Below are positions 1 to 11,610 of a stretch of 64,000 nt of DNA, in pieces (position 1 is the stretch's first letter; each line of letters starts with the position of its first letter). Source of the stretch: Helopsaltes ochotensis (Eukaryota; Chordata; Aves; Passeriformes; Locustellidae); assembly GCA_013400155.1 (NCBI GenBank), contig VXBM01001077.1, positions 62,001 through 126,000 on the forward strand, read 5' to 3'. Position numbers and translations under genes: made by a program. Below the pieces are notes generated by a model. It saw nothing but the letters and a program-made list of their open reading frames with translations. It had not been told where the DNA came from and did no database searches.

Positions 1-3000
1 TGCAACAACAGGTGGACCCTGGGGAATAGAGCAGGGGGAAGAGCAGCCCCCCGTCAGACAGTCACTGTCTTTCCCAAGACTTCTTCCCAGACACATGGTT
101 GATGTGTCTGCACTGTTACATGGAGGGAATGGGAGAGGCTTTGGTGTAGATGGAAGCAGACTGAGTGACCTGGTGTGGTGGTAAGAACCCCCACTGGCTT
201 GTCCCTCGGTGTAGGGAAGGCTGGAAAAAACCCCAAACCCAAAGGAATAAAAGGAATAGCAGAGAGATGGGAGTGAAGTGTGTTGGCAGTGCAAGGTGAT
301 GAGTGAAGGACTGTATGGCTTACTTAGCTGTTCCTTTATTGCCTAAAATTTACGTTCTCTGAGACCATCAGCGAGAGGGGAAATCAACTCAGTCAGGAGC
401 CCAGAAAAAAAAAAAAAAACCCAAAAAGAAAGGGATGATCCTGTCCTCAAGCCCAGCATGGGAGAGCTGATCCAGGCACATAGCACACAGCCCTCAAACA
501 TCTCAGGGCTGTGTTTCATTAGCACGTAATCCCAGAGGACATGGGAATAAAATGCTCATGGAACCAACTCAAACTCTGTAAGCCAAAATTGGCTGCTCAA
601 ACTGAAAAATGAGGAGGGGAATGTTGTAGCATCAGCCTGAACCAAGCAGAAGGCTTTCTGTGGAGCTCAAAGTCACTCATTCTCCATGTAGGACTTGAGC
701 AGTGCCACAGGCAGGTATTGCCTTTGCTGAGAAATATGCGATGTTCATTGGGCAGCAGCATTTGGGTACCTGCTCTGCCTTGTATTTCACAACCTGACTG
801 CAGAACAGCTACCAAACACTCATGAATGCTTCAGCAGAATAAAGGGTTGGTCTGGCTCCTTCAAGTTATTCCACTGTAGTGTAGAATAGCTCTTTTTGGG
901 TATTCTCTCTTGGACCGCAAAACAAATCCAGCTTTTGAAAATTGTTATTTCTAGGCCATTCTCCGTGGAGTGGCTGAGGCACAAAGGGGGACAAGAACCA
1001 CTCATCTTCATCTAAAATCAGATGATACCATATGTGATCCTGGAGCTGGCTCTGCCCGTGGGACGGGCGAAGCCGCTCACCACAAACCTGCAACAGCTTC
1101 CGAGGAGGCGGTGACACCTCAGAACTGCTCCAAAATAGGAGTCAGCATGGCTTCAACGGCTTTGCCATCACCTTTCTGGCTGTGTGGGGTAGCAACTGCC
1201 CCCCCCAGAAGGGCAGCAGGGAAGGTGCTGGAGCCCCTCAGGCTCACCATGCACCATGCCAAAGTTTCTCTCCATTCCCGTGTTTCCAGATGATCCATCA
1301 TCACAGCCACCTCCACAAAGCGCAGGCAGTAACTTTTTATCAGCACATGACACCATCCATGGATTTTGAAATGGAAACAAATATTTCTGTATCCAACAGA
1401 TGTCGCGTTGTGGGAACTGAGGGTGAAAATCACGGAGTGAGGCTGTGGCTGAAACTCCCTTTCTCCACTGACCCCATCTCCTCTGCTCCCTAAACAGCAA
1501 AGGATGAGTCCTGGGACAGCTTCGCCAGGTTATGCCCAGCACCACCTATACCCCTGGAGGCACTGGGGTTTAAATGGTCCATCCAAAGGAGAAAAGTGGT
1601 GCTATCTCATCCCCTTCTCTGCCTGCTCTCACCTCTCTGCAGTGGCATCTCATCCTTCCGTCCCTCCTCCTGCAGCCTGGGACAGCAGGTCCCCCTGCAT
1701 TGTCCTGCCTTTTAATTGCCTTTACAGACCTTTCCAAGCATGTCCAACACTGATTTTCCCAGGATCTGAATGTAATGCTACAGACCTCAGTGAGTTTCCT
1801 CACCACGCTCCTCTCCGTGCTTTATTTTTTCCCATTTTTTTCTCACTATTCATAGACCTTGAGAAGTCCTGTAATGTTAACACGAGCAATCCAGACTCCC
1901 ATGTGATGGAGAGCAAGCTTTGTGCCCTTTATATATTTCGTAGGGGAGGGGGGAAATCAATCTGAGAAATTCAAGTGCTTGAAAGTTTCTGGGCAGCTTC
2001 CCAATTTCTCAAGCTCCAGGCTCTGCTACAGGGACTCAAGCAGTAAATTGGCCCTAAAGCTCTTGCCAGAGTACTCACAGGCTCCCTCTTGGCTTTGTAC
2101 TGTTGGTACTCAAATGCTCAGCACTAACAGGGTCCCTGGTGGGCTCCAGCCATTTCTTCCCATCAGGAGTGGGTAGCTCTGCTCCTTAATGAAGTGCCAT
2201 TGCCTAATCATAAGCCTGGATTTTTGGAAGAGGAGAGACCTTGGCTGGATCAGAAAGGGTCCTGCAGGACACTCGCTGCTGTCAGGGTGTCTTGAGCTTG
2301 GATGGCAACAACCTTTCCCTATTCTTAGAAAAAAATAGACACAAAGGGTCCAGCATCTCACACCAGGTGTCTGTGAGCTGCACAGTGTCCAGTCCAGGAC
2401 AGGTGAAGAACAAGGTACCTGTGCTGCCTCCTCTGCAGGGGCTTCCCTCTGCCCCAGTGCCCCCCTCCAGCCACCCTCTGCCTGGCCCTGGGAAGGTGTT
2501 ATGGCATTCCCCAGCTCCCAGCGTGCTTGCAGCGAAAATGAAATTGTCAGACAGACGAGGGGGGAGACAGACAGATAGCAACCTGTCCGACAGTAAGAGA
2601 AAAAAAATACAAAAAGAACCAACACCACTGAGAAAATAGGAACATTAAGGAAAAGGCAAAACTGACATCCTGCCCAGGCCTTCAGGAGCACCTGCAGGGG
2701 CAGGAGGGTGGGGCTGAGCCTCAGTCTGGGCATCACCACTGCTGTCAGCCCTTGTTTTCAGAGGCAGATTTAATGTAAAGGGGAGGTGCTGCTGCCTCAA
2801 TTCTGCCATCGTAGGAAAAGGTGTGGTGAAGCCACTTGCAAAGCAAAAGCCCTGACCTGCATCACCTGGAGCCATCCATCCAACCCCCCTGAGAGCTTCA
2901 GCAGGGATCTGAAAGAGGTGTGGAAGGCAGGCAGGCAGGAAGGCAGGAAGGCAGGAAGGCAGGAGATGGTTTTAGGCTTCTTGTGGAGTTCTTGTAGCTC

Positions 3001-3228
3001 GTGCTTAGCTGCCACCCTCCAAAACCCCTTTGAAGCAGCTCTCAGGGGGCAGGCACCAACATCCACCTTTAACAACAGGCTTAACAAACACTTCTAGGCT
3101 TTCCCCAAGTGCCCCCAGCACTGACAGGGATTTCCATGAGGGAGGAGTGTCTGCAGCCCCTGTCCCCTGCAGTGCCCAGGGGAGGGAGCACGGCAGTGGC
3201 TGATGCCAGGACACGTGGAATTACTTAC
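1..3228. other. Non-coding DNA downstream of CRYGN exon 3
   Basis: I see no exon here that I can support. The stretch should be the start of CRYGN intron 3, because exon 3 ends in a good splice donor at its left edge. I looked on the minus strand for a fourth exon encoding the last Greek-key motif (a Trp-Val-Tyr-Glu-Glu-Pro-like start and an Arg-Arg-Val-like end) and found none. Open frames of 60-209 codons on both strands have no recognisable family features. A GGCA/GGAA microsatellite lies near 2.9 kb. Confidence 0.6.
2922..2963. repeat. GGCAGGAA-type microsatellite
   Basis: A short purine-rich simple repeat: GGCA units followed by four GGCAGGAA-like units, with few interruptions. It lies in non-coding DNA left of CRYGN exon 3. 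Confidence 0.85.
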
Positions 3229-3374
3229 GCGCCGTCGCCGTACACTTTGAGGGCATTGATGCAGGTCTTGTCCCAGCCTTGTCCTTGCAGGAAGGAGCAA
3301 TCTTCTGTCAGCTCCAGGCTGGGACCCCTAAAATGGCTCCCCTCGAATATTTCGATCCTGTAATGCTCGCCGTG
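3229..3374 (-). CDS. CRYGN: CRYGN exon 3 (Greek-key motif 3)
   Basis: The exon is 146 bases with a CAG acceptor (minus-strand ccccag before CAC GGC GAG) and a gtaagtaa donor. It encodes HGEHYRIEIFEGSHFRGPSL then ELTEDCSFLQGQGWDKTC and INALKVYGDG, and ends with two bases of an alanine codon. The donor overlaps an in-frame GCG TAA, so an unspliced message would stop one residue beyond the exon. Confidence 0.93.
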
Positions 3375-5841
3375 CTGGGGACAAAAGGATTGGGGTCAAC
3401 AGCAACACCAGAAAAGCGCAACAAATTATTTCTCCAGCTTTTATAAGACAAAGAAGGAGCCAGAAGGGTACTTTGGAAGGGGAATGTGAAGAGCCATCCA
3501 AGCCCACTAGTGCCAGCATGAGCAGAGCACGCACAAACTCATGCTGCCTCTCAGCACACCAACCATGAAAGCAGCCAAAAATCCCTCATCCCTGTGCCTG
3601 GCTGCACCTTCCTGTGCTGCTGTCCACATGCAAACACATCATGGAGTGCCAGTGCTCAGGCACACGCAGCCCCTCGTCCATCTGCACATCCCACACACCC
3701 TCCATCCCAAATGCAGCATAAGCTACAGCCCTGCACCCAAACAGAAAAAAAGAAACATATCCCAAACGTACAAAGATTTTGGACTGTTCCTCTAAACTAA
3801 TGTGTATGGCCTTCAGTTTCATGCATAGCTGTTGCTCCTGGCGAGAGATGTTGAAAATAAAATAAAAAAATAAAAACAGAGAAAATAAAAACAGGGGGAG
3901 AAAAGGAAACTTTCCCAGCGTCATCGTTCCTGCGTGAGCCCTCGATGGTCACACAACACAAATTACTCTGGGGAGATCTCTGCAGCCTGCAGCAGAGCTA
4001 TGTGGGACAGAGCGAGCTCAAAGGATATTTTTAAGCCAAATTCAAGGAATACCTAAACACATTTTTCAAATAAACAACGTCAGTGCACAAGCAGGCCGGG
4101 CTGCGATGCCAAACCCCACAGCAGCAGCCGCCGGCAGCCGCCGAGCGGATACCGTGCCTGAGCAAACATTCCTCCGGGAATCCGCGCTGCACAAATGCCT
4201 CAAAGCCCTTGCTGGCATCTCCCAGGGAAAATCCTGGGCCAGGAAAGGAGGAGCACATCCTTGTGCTGGCCAGGGTCCAGGGCCCGGGCCAGAGCATCCC
4301 TCCATGTAGGGATCATGGAGGTGCTTTGGGAATGACATTACAGACCTGTAAGAGAGCCACTGCTGTGCCAAAAGCAGTTTCAGGGCCAGTGAGAAATCCC
4401 ACCAGCTCCAGCTGGGCTCATCATTGCCCCGGAGGCCCTCAGTGATAGGAGATTCGATGGAAAGACCCAACCCATATTTGTTTCTCTTTGTTACTTTTTA
4501 ATCTTCCCATTTAAACCTTCCTCTGGACAGTGCTTTTAAAAGCTTGATAGAGGAAGGGAAAATAATGGGTTTAGTTTAGCATTATTGGGGTCAGAGGGTG
4601 GTTTGCAGCAGCAGAGAATTCAACTAAAATTTGCTAGGAGCAGTCCTATGGTCGTGTTGGAAAGCCCTCAGGCTGCCCTCTCCCCCTTTGGGTGCCTGGG
4701 GAGATGGAGCTGCTGCAGCTCAAACTTGCCTTGGGCAACAAATCTCCTGAATTCCCCCATGAATGTCTCCTAGCAGCTTACATAAAAAGGAAAGGCACAT
4801 GGTACCAGCAGGACCTTGCCATCTCATCTGGAAAACCACGGGAACATCTCCTCCTGTTAAAGGCACTGCGTTTCACTGTGAGAGGAAGATGTCTGGGGAC
4901 ACAGGAAACTGTCTCAGCTCTGTGGCCTGCACAGACCACTCTGGACGGGGACAAACCCACCCAGGAAACTTTCCTGCTCAATGGGACACCCTATTTTTAA
5001 GAAGATAATTTTTTTACGGCACTTACTCGCGGGGCTCCTGTGACCAGGATAAACTAAACCCAGCAGTGCTCCGGCTGGGAGAGCCAAGGGCAGCAGCATC
5101 CCACTCACCATCCCGATGGGCCGGCAGGAGCCCAGGTGGTCGCTGCGTCCGTTCCAGCGGTAGAAATCGGGATACTCGCCGTGCTCCAGGATGTACTGCT
5201 GCCCTCGGAAGTCGGGGTGGTCGAAGCAGACCCAAGCTCCACTCTGGACACAGATGGAGTTGACCCGGTTGAGGAAGCCTTGGTCCTGGAAGCTGTTGCA
5301 GCTGCCGCAGACGTCCAGCTTCCTGCCCGTGAAGCATCTGCCTTCGTAGAAAGTGATCTGGGGGGAGGGAGGAGAAAGGGCCCGCGGTGAGGAGCACGGA
5401 CACGGCTGGACTCCCACTCCAAGCAGATGGGAATCCCTTGCAGATGCATCATTTCAGGGTGGTTTGGGTTATTTTAGCTGCTTTCCAGCGAAAGGAGCAC
5501 GGCATCACCGGCATTTTTTCCTAAGAAGGAAATAACTGTTTTTCTGGGAACGCGGTGCATCCCGCATTTATGACACTTCGCGCCGCCTCGTGCTTGCTCA
5601 CACATATTTCCAGCAGGAATGTTTAAACAGGAAATTCGGCTCCCAAAACGCAGCTCCTTTTGCCGCACCCTCCCCATCCCTGCTACCAAATTTGCTCCTG
5701 GGATCACCGCTCAGGCCACATCTGCTGCCTCTATTCTCCTCATCAGCTCCTTCCACCCCGAGGATGCTGGGCTCTCCGGCCCCAGGCTGAAAGGGAAGCG
5801 GTTTTGGGTCGTTTACTTACTTTTCCTGAGTACTGAGACAT
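3229..5841 (-). CDS. CRYGN: Gamma-N crystallin, exons 1-3 (C-terminal exon not in view)
   Basis: Gamma-N crystallin is a soluble beta/gamma-crystallin, a structural protein of lens and retina/neural tissue. Three minus-strand exons join in frame: 5821-5841 (7 codons, MSQYSGK), 5109-5357 (83 codons) and 3229-3374 (48 codons plus two bases). Exon 2 holds Greek-key motifs 1 and 2 (ITFYEGRCFTGRKL and GAWVCFDHPDFRGQQY). Exon 3 holds motif 3 (HYRIEIFEGSHFRGPSLEL) and ends at KVYGDG. One whole domain in exon 2 but a single motif in exon 3 is the hybrid gamma/beta gene structure known for gamma-N, and this sets it apart from ordinary gamma crystallins. The start ATG is the only one in frame with exon 2 and lies about 80 bases downstream of a TATA box. 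The fourth motif, about 40-45 residues in most vertebrates, is not visible, so the model is partial at its C-terminus. Identity is sure; the C-terminal end is unknown. Confidence 0.93.
3375..5108 (-). other. CRYGN: CRYGN intron 2
   Basis: A 1734-base intron between two phase-0 exon edges. It has a gtgagtgg donor at the right end and a ttttgtccccag acceptor at the left end. I see no exon or recognisable repeat in it, only short A-rich stretches near 3750-3900. Confidence 0.85.
5109..5357 (-). CDS. CRYGN: CRYGN exon 2 (Greek-key motifs 1 and 2)
   Basis: The exon is 249 bases, exactly 83 codons, opening at ITFYEGRCFTG and closing at SCRPIGM before a gtgagt donor. It codes the complete N-terminal crystallin domain: two Greek-key motifs with the usual Tyr/Phe-x-x-x-x-Phe/Trp-x-Gly signatures (FYEGRCFTG and CFDHPDFRG), and Trp at YRWNG. 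The acceptor is preceded by a C-rich tract. Confidence 0.95.
5358..5820 (-). other. CRYGN: CRYGN intron 1
   Basis: A 463-base intron with a gtaagtaaac donor directly after the AAA codon of exon 1 and a C-rich tract before the CAG acceptor. No other feature is seen. Confidence 0.85.
5821..5841 (-). CDS. CRYGN: CRYGN exon 1 (start codon, 7 codons)
   Basis: This short first coding exon encodes MSQYSGK and is followed by gtaagtaaac. A seven-codon first exon ending in Ser-Gly-Lys is what gamma-N genes have. It joins in phase 0 to the ITFYEG exon. Confidence 0.92.
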
Positions 5842-5917
5842 TTTCTGCTGGCTGCTATCCAAGACCAAGAGCGGGAGCCAGACCAAAACGGCGATGGGCA
5901 GATCATTGGACACCCCA

Positions 5918-5925
5918 CTATATAG
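5918..5925 (-). promoter_or_regulatory. CRYGN: TATA box of CRYGN
   Basis: CTATATAG, a self-complementary TATA element, sits 77 bases upstream of the CRYGN start codon on the minus strand. With a start site about 30 bases downstream the 5'UTR would be about 50 bases. Gamma-crystallin promoters are known to be TATA-driven. Confidence 0.7.
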
Positions 5926-5974
5926 GGGCCGTCGGGGGCGGGCCGGGCCGGGGCTGGTGTCGTGAGGGCTTTTT

Positions 5975-5981
5975 AACAAAG
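5975..5981. promoter_or_regulatory. CRYGN: Candidate Sox site upstream of CRYGN
   Basis: AACAAAG fits the Sox consensus WWCAAWG and lies about 50 bases upstream of the TATA box. Sox1/2 sites at similar places activate gamma-crystallin promoters in other vertebrates. The motif is short, so this is inference from position. Confidence 0.35.
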
Positions 5982-6043
5982 CCGCGGGAACCGGGGGCTT
6001 TGCGCTTTCCTGCTTCGTAGGCAGAACCGCCGGTAACGGGGCC

Positions 6044-6052
6044 TGCTGAGTC
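6044..6052. promoter_or_regulatory. CRYGN: Candidate Maf half-site (MARE) upstream of CRYGN
   Basis: TGCTGAGTC contains the TGCTGA half of a Maf recognition element, about 120 bases upstream of the TATA box. Large Maf proteins act on lens crystallin promoters through such elements. It could be a chance match. Confidence 0.35.
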
Positions 6053-6151
6053 CGGGCTTTTGATTTTGGGCAGATGATCTGACAAAAGATTTGCTTGGCA
6101 GGGCTTTGGTTGATTAGCAGTGCACATTTACCGCTCCTTTTTGGAGGACTT

Positions 6152-6203
6152 CTTTTTTTTTTTTTTACTTTTTTGACCTTTTTTTTTTTTTTTTTTTTTT
6201 TTT
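6152..6203. repeat. T-rich tract
   Basis: Three T runs (about 15, 6 and 25) broken by short interruptions; pyrimidine richness continues to about 6285. It lies roughly 230 bases upstream of the CRYGN TATA box and has no other identifiable part of a retroposon. Confidence 0.85.
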
Positions 6204-9200
6204 GTCTTTATTTCTGTTCCTTATTTCCACCCCCTCTGTTTTCCCCTATTTTTCTTTTTTTTCCATCCGTTTTCTTTTTCCTCAGAACAGATAACACGTA
6301 AATGAGGAAACAGCAACATCTCTAATCATGGCACATAATTTCTCTATGTCAAGTTTGCTTTTTCCCAGCTTCTTCCCACCTATTGCAGTGTGGCAGCCAA
6401 AAGAGGGTGTCCTTGATGACTCCTCACCAACAAATATTGCACTCCATCTGTCAAACCAATGGCTTCTCATTCAACCTTTGAACCTCTCTAAATGGCTACT
6501 CTAAAAGCCAAGGACCTGATCCCTTCCAAAGTGCAAAGGTTGGGCTCACAAACCCACGGATGTTACTCACGAGCATCATTTTCAGGAATGTTTTGATCTT
6601 CCAGCACTGAAGCCCTGACTCACAGCTGTAAATCAGGATTAGAGGGACTTTTGGACCGTAACGTTACTATATTAAAGTAACTTACATTGCAGCTATATGG
6701 GACCATGAAGTCCTCATCTGTGTTATAAGAACATCCAGAGATTTTAACTTATTCCTAGGACAATTAGCAAAGGAAGCTCCCAGCCCATAAACTCCATCAG
6801 TTTATACTAATGAGCCACACTAGGAAGAGGTAAAGGCAGAAGTATGGGAGTGGCCCATGGAGCAGCATACAGAAGTTACCAAGGGGCCACGTTAAAAGAA
6901 AATTTGTCTTTTTTGCTTTTAAATAACTCTGGAAGAGACTTCACATGCAGCTCCTGCTCATTGAATCCTCCTCCTCACTCACTAGGCCCCCATCACTTCC
7001 CCTTGCTGCCGCCTCTCTCCCTGGACCATCAGGCACAGGATTCAAATCCGAAATCTAAAACCTCCTTTCTTGGCAGGTCGCCCCCGTCCTCACGCGTGCC
7101 AGCAGCCTGGCTCGGCAGCCCTGCTCTGCTGCCCTGGCTCACTGCTTCATATCAAGATTAAAGACTGCTCCAGGAGAAAGGATGTCATTATTTCAATTAA
7201 GATGTAAAAGTTCGTAAGCGCATGTGCAGACACACGTAGGCTGAGCCGGAGGATGTCGCTGACTGGGATGCACTGGAGGAGGAAGGAGGGAGGTGGCACT
7301 TTGTGCTGGGAGAGGAAGCACATCCTCCAGCTGATGCAGGCAAACCTGCCCTGGCATCGCAGGAGCACGGCCCACACGTATGTGCTGTGCTGTGGGGCAG
7401 GAAACAATGAAAAAACCCTCATCTGATTAAGAAAAAAACCAACCCTGCCCAAAACCTCTTTGAAATGCCAGTGCTAATTTTAAGGTGTTAAATTAATCAT
7501 TGGATGGTGCAGGGAAAAGTAACAGCACGCAGAAAGTCCCGCTTGGAAGAGCTGCAGCCAAGATGGGGGACATCAGCGCTGTTCCTAAAAAACAGTCATT
7601 CCCTGGCCTTGCAGTCAGAGCCCTGGGAAGGAAGGAGAAGTGTTCCTCTTCTGAGTCATGGCTGGGAGCATGAGGACAAGGGGGTGGCACCGTCACTGGC
7701 TATGGGACCCAACTCTCCATCCACTGGGGTCGTAGCTCACGCACTCTTTGTATTGGCCATGAGCTGATGGGTGCCTGGAGGGGAAGACTGGTGGCATCCA
7801 TGGCAAACTGCCCCAAAGCACCCAGGAAAGCAAATACTGCCTCAGGAGATTTCTATGGAACCACAAAAGCCTGGTTTCCTCTGTCTCATGAGGGGATTTT
7901 CCTGTTTCTCTTAAGGTGTGACATTTAATTCAATGTGCAAGAGCTTGATGAATCTGAGACTTGTGCCCAGCCATCAGATTTCTTAGAAATTGTCCAACAG
8001 ATTCAAAGGCCATGTCAGGAGAGATTGAAAGGTGTTGTGGGAATTTTATCCTCATTTCTTTGAGAAACCACGTTAAAGATATGAAATAAGAAAGGACTCA
8101 TCTCTAGAAAAAAAGGAAAACGATGGGGAAAAAAGAATATGAAAGAATGGCAAATCATAATTGCTGGACAAACCCCCTTAACTCCTTGCCAAAGGATGGA
8201 AAGGCTGCCAATGGAAGAGAAAAGAGCAGCCTGAGGAGCCTGTGGCCACTAACAGCATTTCAGGCAAGTGATGCTGGGGCTGACCTCACCTCCTGCTTGT
8301 GCCCAGGTGCATCTGACCATGAGCCCCACAGCAAAAAGGTTGTGGGCAGCTTCCCTCCACTGTGGCTGCTTAAAGGATGAAACATTGGAAATGAACTTTT
8401 ATGTTTGAGTATCTGGCTTCAACAGTCAAAATCCAAAAATCTGAGATTCTTTTGTGGGTTTGGTTTAGAGGGAGGAATTGGGTTTGATGTCCACAAGGGC
8501 AGCTCCAGGCTGTGCTATCCCTGCTGGCCTTTGCTGCCACAAGGCTGAGGAGTGGTGAGAGACAATTTGCTCTCCAAATTGTCCAGGCCAGAGCTCGGGG
8601 AGCTGAGCAGGGTGTGACTCCTGGAGGTGAATCTTTGGGAGTGACCTCACTTACATGAACAGGAATATTCCGTGTCAGAGGTTTGGCAGGATTAGCATCC
8701 TGCTCAGAGGTACCTCCTACAGCTGGTACAGCCCCACACAAATAACCATTAATGGAGCAGCAGCAGCCAAGGAGTTGCTCCACATCCTCTGGAAGGGCCA
8801 CACTTCTGCATCTGGAGAAGCCTCTAATATTTGCAAAGCAGTGTAAGACCTGGCACGGAAAATCCTGAGCTCAGGGCTTTCAAAACACCACCCTGCTTTG
8901 AAAAGCTGATAGATTTTTCATATAGCTCAGTATGAGATACTTTGAGCTCATTAAATATGAAACAACCATGGGTCTTGCTTTGGCTTGCTGCTGGCAATGA
9001 TGAGCACATGCTGTGGGTCTCCTCAGAGCAGCAACAGACCTGAATGAGAAACCATCTCATGACCCAAGGGAGAGTTTCTGTGTGAAATACACGTTGCTTG
9101 TTGAAGACCTCGCCCACCTCAGACCAGCTGCCTAAAGCACTAATTTCTGCTGGTGATTAACTCACTCCCTGTACCTGAGTGCACCTTGTGCTGGCTCCCA

Positions 9201-10493
9201 GAGCTGCCAGGGGGACTGGGTACACTGACTGCTAAATATCTCTGCAAAGATGCACTCAACCCACACCCTCACTGGCAAAATACATCACCTGTTGCTGGAA
9301 ATGGAATCAGCTGCCAGGCAATGGGTTTGGGTTCAGTGTGCTGCCTTCAGCATGGATGCACTACGACATAAAAATCTCTGGAGTATTTCTACCAAGGGTG
9401 GCCATCCCACACCCTCACCCACCACCTATCCCATGCCAGCAATACCTCGTGCCGCCCATGTGGTGTAAGGACTCCAGCAAACCTACTCAGACTCAGCAAA
9501 CCTTGTCACAAAATGATGGATCTGGCCAGGTTCCAGCTAGGAAAAACAGCTCCTCACCTTGGAGAGGGGACCTGCTGGTCAGGTTTAGCCAATTACAGTC
9601 TTGTTTTCAGTAATATTCTGTCCAGGGATCATCACACACCTCAGCATCTGACTGAGATGGGACTTGCACTTCATTTTGGAAAGCCTCAGAAAGCCTGAGG
9701 GGTGAAATCCTTTCAGTTTTCATTGTATTTCAAAAAAGTAATAGTTCCAGTAGGAACTAACACCCATCACCCAGACCAGTTTAGCCACACCTCTGCATAC
9801 TCACAATAGTTGAAGGGGTCTGTGCAAAGGTTTTCACTCCCCCTTTGACCTTATTAGATGAAGTTGTGAAGATGAGTCAGTATTAGCAAAACGCTCTGAA
9901 GATGAGCAGTCCTGATTACATAAGGGCTAATTAGAAGCTGTTGATTTCTCCTTCTGTAGAGGCTCAGCAGGGTTAATTAGCAGGGTAAGCCCAGCAATCC
10001 TGGGCACATCACCACCACCTGCACCGTGCTCGCACACCACCTGGGACAGCTGCTGCAGACACACAGAACAATGAAAACACTATTTTTTCTTCTCCAGCAT
10101 AGACTCACCAACCCTCTACAGAAGCTGGGAAGAAGCATTACAAAGAAGATCTCACAGACCCAGAGCTGACTCCTTGTCATGGAGTTAACCAGGCAGGGAC
10201 AAACTTCGTTGGGCATGGAAACAACAGGACAAAGAAGGCTCATGTATCCATTTAGCACCTGCAGTCCATTCTCCATCTCCTGAGCTCACCTGCCTTACTC
10301 ATCCTCAGCATTTCCAGGCACAGCAGGCTGGGACATGGGCAGCTCCAGCCCTGGCACTCAGGATTATTCACACAGCAAAGCGAGGAGCTGGACAGGGGCA
10401 CAAGCAAGGCAGGAGTCACTTCCAAACCAGGGCATTGTAAATCCACACAAGTCAATGAGAATTCAACACGACTTAGAGTAGTTAATCTTCACA

Positions 10494-10675
10494 TAACCAC
10501 GGAATGGCTGGGGTCAGCAGGGACCCCTGGAGGACACCTGGCCCAACCCCTGTTCAATCAGGCTCTCCCAGAGCTGGTTGCTTGGGACCATGTCCAAGTG
10601 GCTTTTGAGTATGTCCAAGGTGGGAAACTGGTCGACTGTGCTCAGCCTCACAGTGAAAAAAATTTTGCTCATTTC
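10494..10675 (-). mobile_element. CR1 LINE fragment, antisense
   Basis: The + strand reads like the reverse complement of a CR1 3' region: a GGAATGGCTGGGGTCAGCAG start, then ACACCTGGCCCAACCCC, CAGAGCTGGTTGC and CATGTCCAAGTGGCTTTTGA. The copy is diverged and cut off at the left of the CR1 body. CR1 copies are commonly 5'-truncated. The edges are approximate. Confidence 0.8.
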
Positions 10676-11257
10676 CTCAACAGGAAAAGGATCTTTGCAC
10701 TTTCACCTTTGCAAATGATCATCCCTTAAACATACATTTATTAAGTCTACACAATTCTTTTCCTAGCCTGGATCAGAGAACTTACACAAGGCTGTATAAA
10801 TACATCAGCTCCAGGAAAGCAGCGGTTTGCTACAAAGGAGTATTTTTTCTGTACATAACAGGACTTCTAAAATTGCCCCCCCGCCCCTTCAGGGCTCTCA
10901 GGGTGAAGAACCCAACCTGTGCCAGCTCAGTACAAGAAAGCACAAGGCTGCCCCAGCCTCTGGTAAACTCCAGCTGCTGAAGTGCCATCCTGAGGCCAGT
11001 GAAATCTCTGTACAGCCACGGATGAGGAGGAATTCACTGATCACACTTGATTACACGTTTCAGCAGAACTGCAAGACTATTGCACATGGCTGGTCTTTGG
11101 AACTTAGCAGAGAAAGGCTTGGACGAGTGAAATAATTTCCATTTTTTACTGGATGAAGCAGAAAGAGGAAGAGAGGAACAACGTATGTGGATGAGTTCAA
11201 TACTTCAGCTATTATGGAAAATACAAGAGCAGTACTCATCTCTCAGTGCTGAGTACA

Positions 11258-11610
11258 TGAATCGCTTGGGCTGGAAGGGACCCAAAAGCCCACACAGTTC
11301 CAAGCCCCCTGCCACGGGCAGGCTTACCTTTGGCTACACCAGGTTGCTCAGAGCCCCATCCAACCTGGCTTCGTGGAGCATCCATAAACTCTGGGCAGGT
11401 GTTCCAGCATATCACTGCCCTTAAGAACTTCTTCCTATTCATTATTCTAAACCCACTCTCTTGCAGTTTGAAGCCACTGCCCCTTGTCCTATCAATACAT
11501 GGCCTTGTGAAATGTCCCCTTCGAGTCTCCCACCACAAATCGTCCAGAGAATCTGCACCTGCCTTTAAGCCCTTCTGGGAAGCCTCAGCACTGGAAGGCA
11601 GGACCTCACT
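11258..11610 (-). mobile_element. CR1 LINE fragment, antisense
   Basis: CR1 landmarks appear in antisense order: TTGGGCTGGAAGGGACCC, CCCCCTGCCACGGGCAGG, GCTCAGAGCCCCATCCAACC and GCCACTGCCCCTTGTCCTAT. This is a different CR1 subfamily from the copy at 10.5 kb. The right edge fades out after about 11535 and is uncertain. Confidence 0.82.

Noticed and set aside
2110..2739. Minus-strand open frame of 209 codons
   Set aside because: No recognisable domain, irregular composition with random Cys/Trp/Phe clusters, and no splice or promoter context. It looks like a chance frame in GC-richer DNA.
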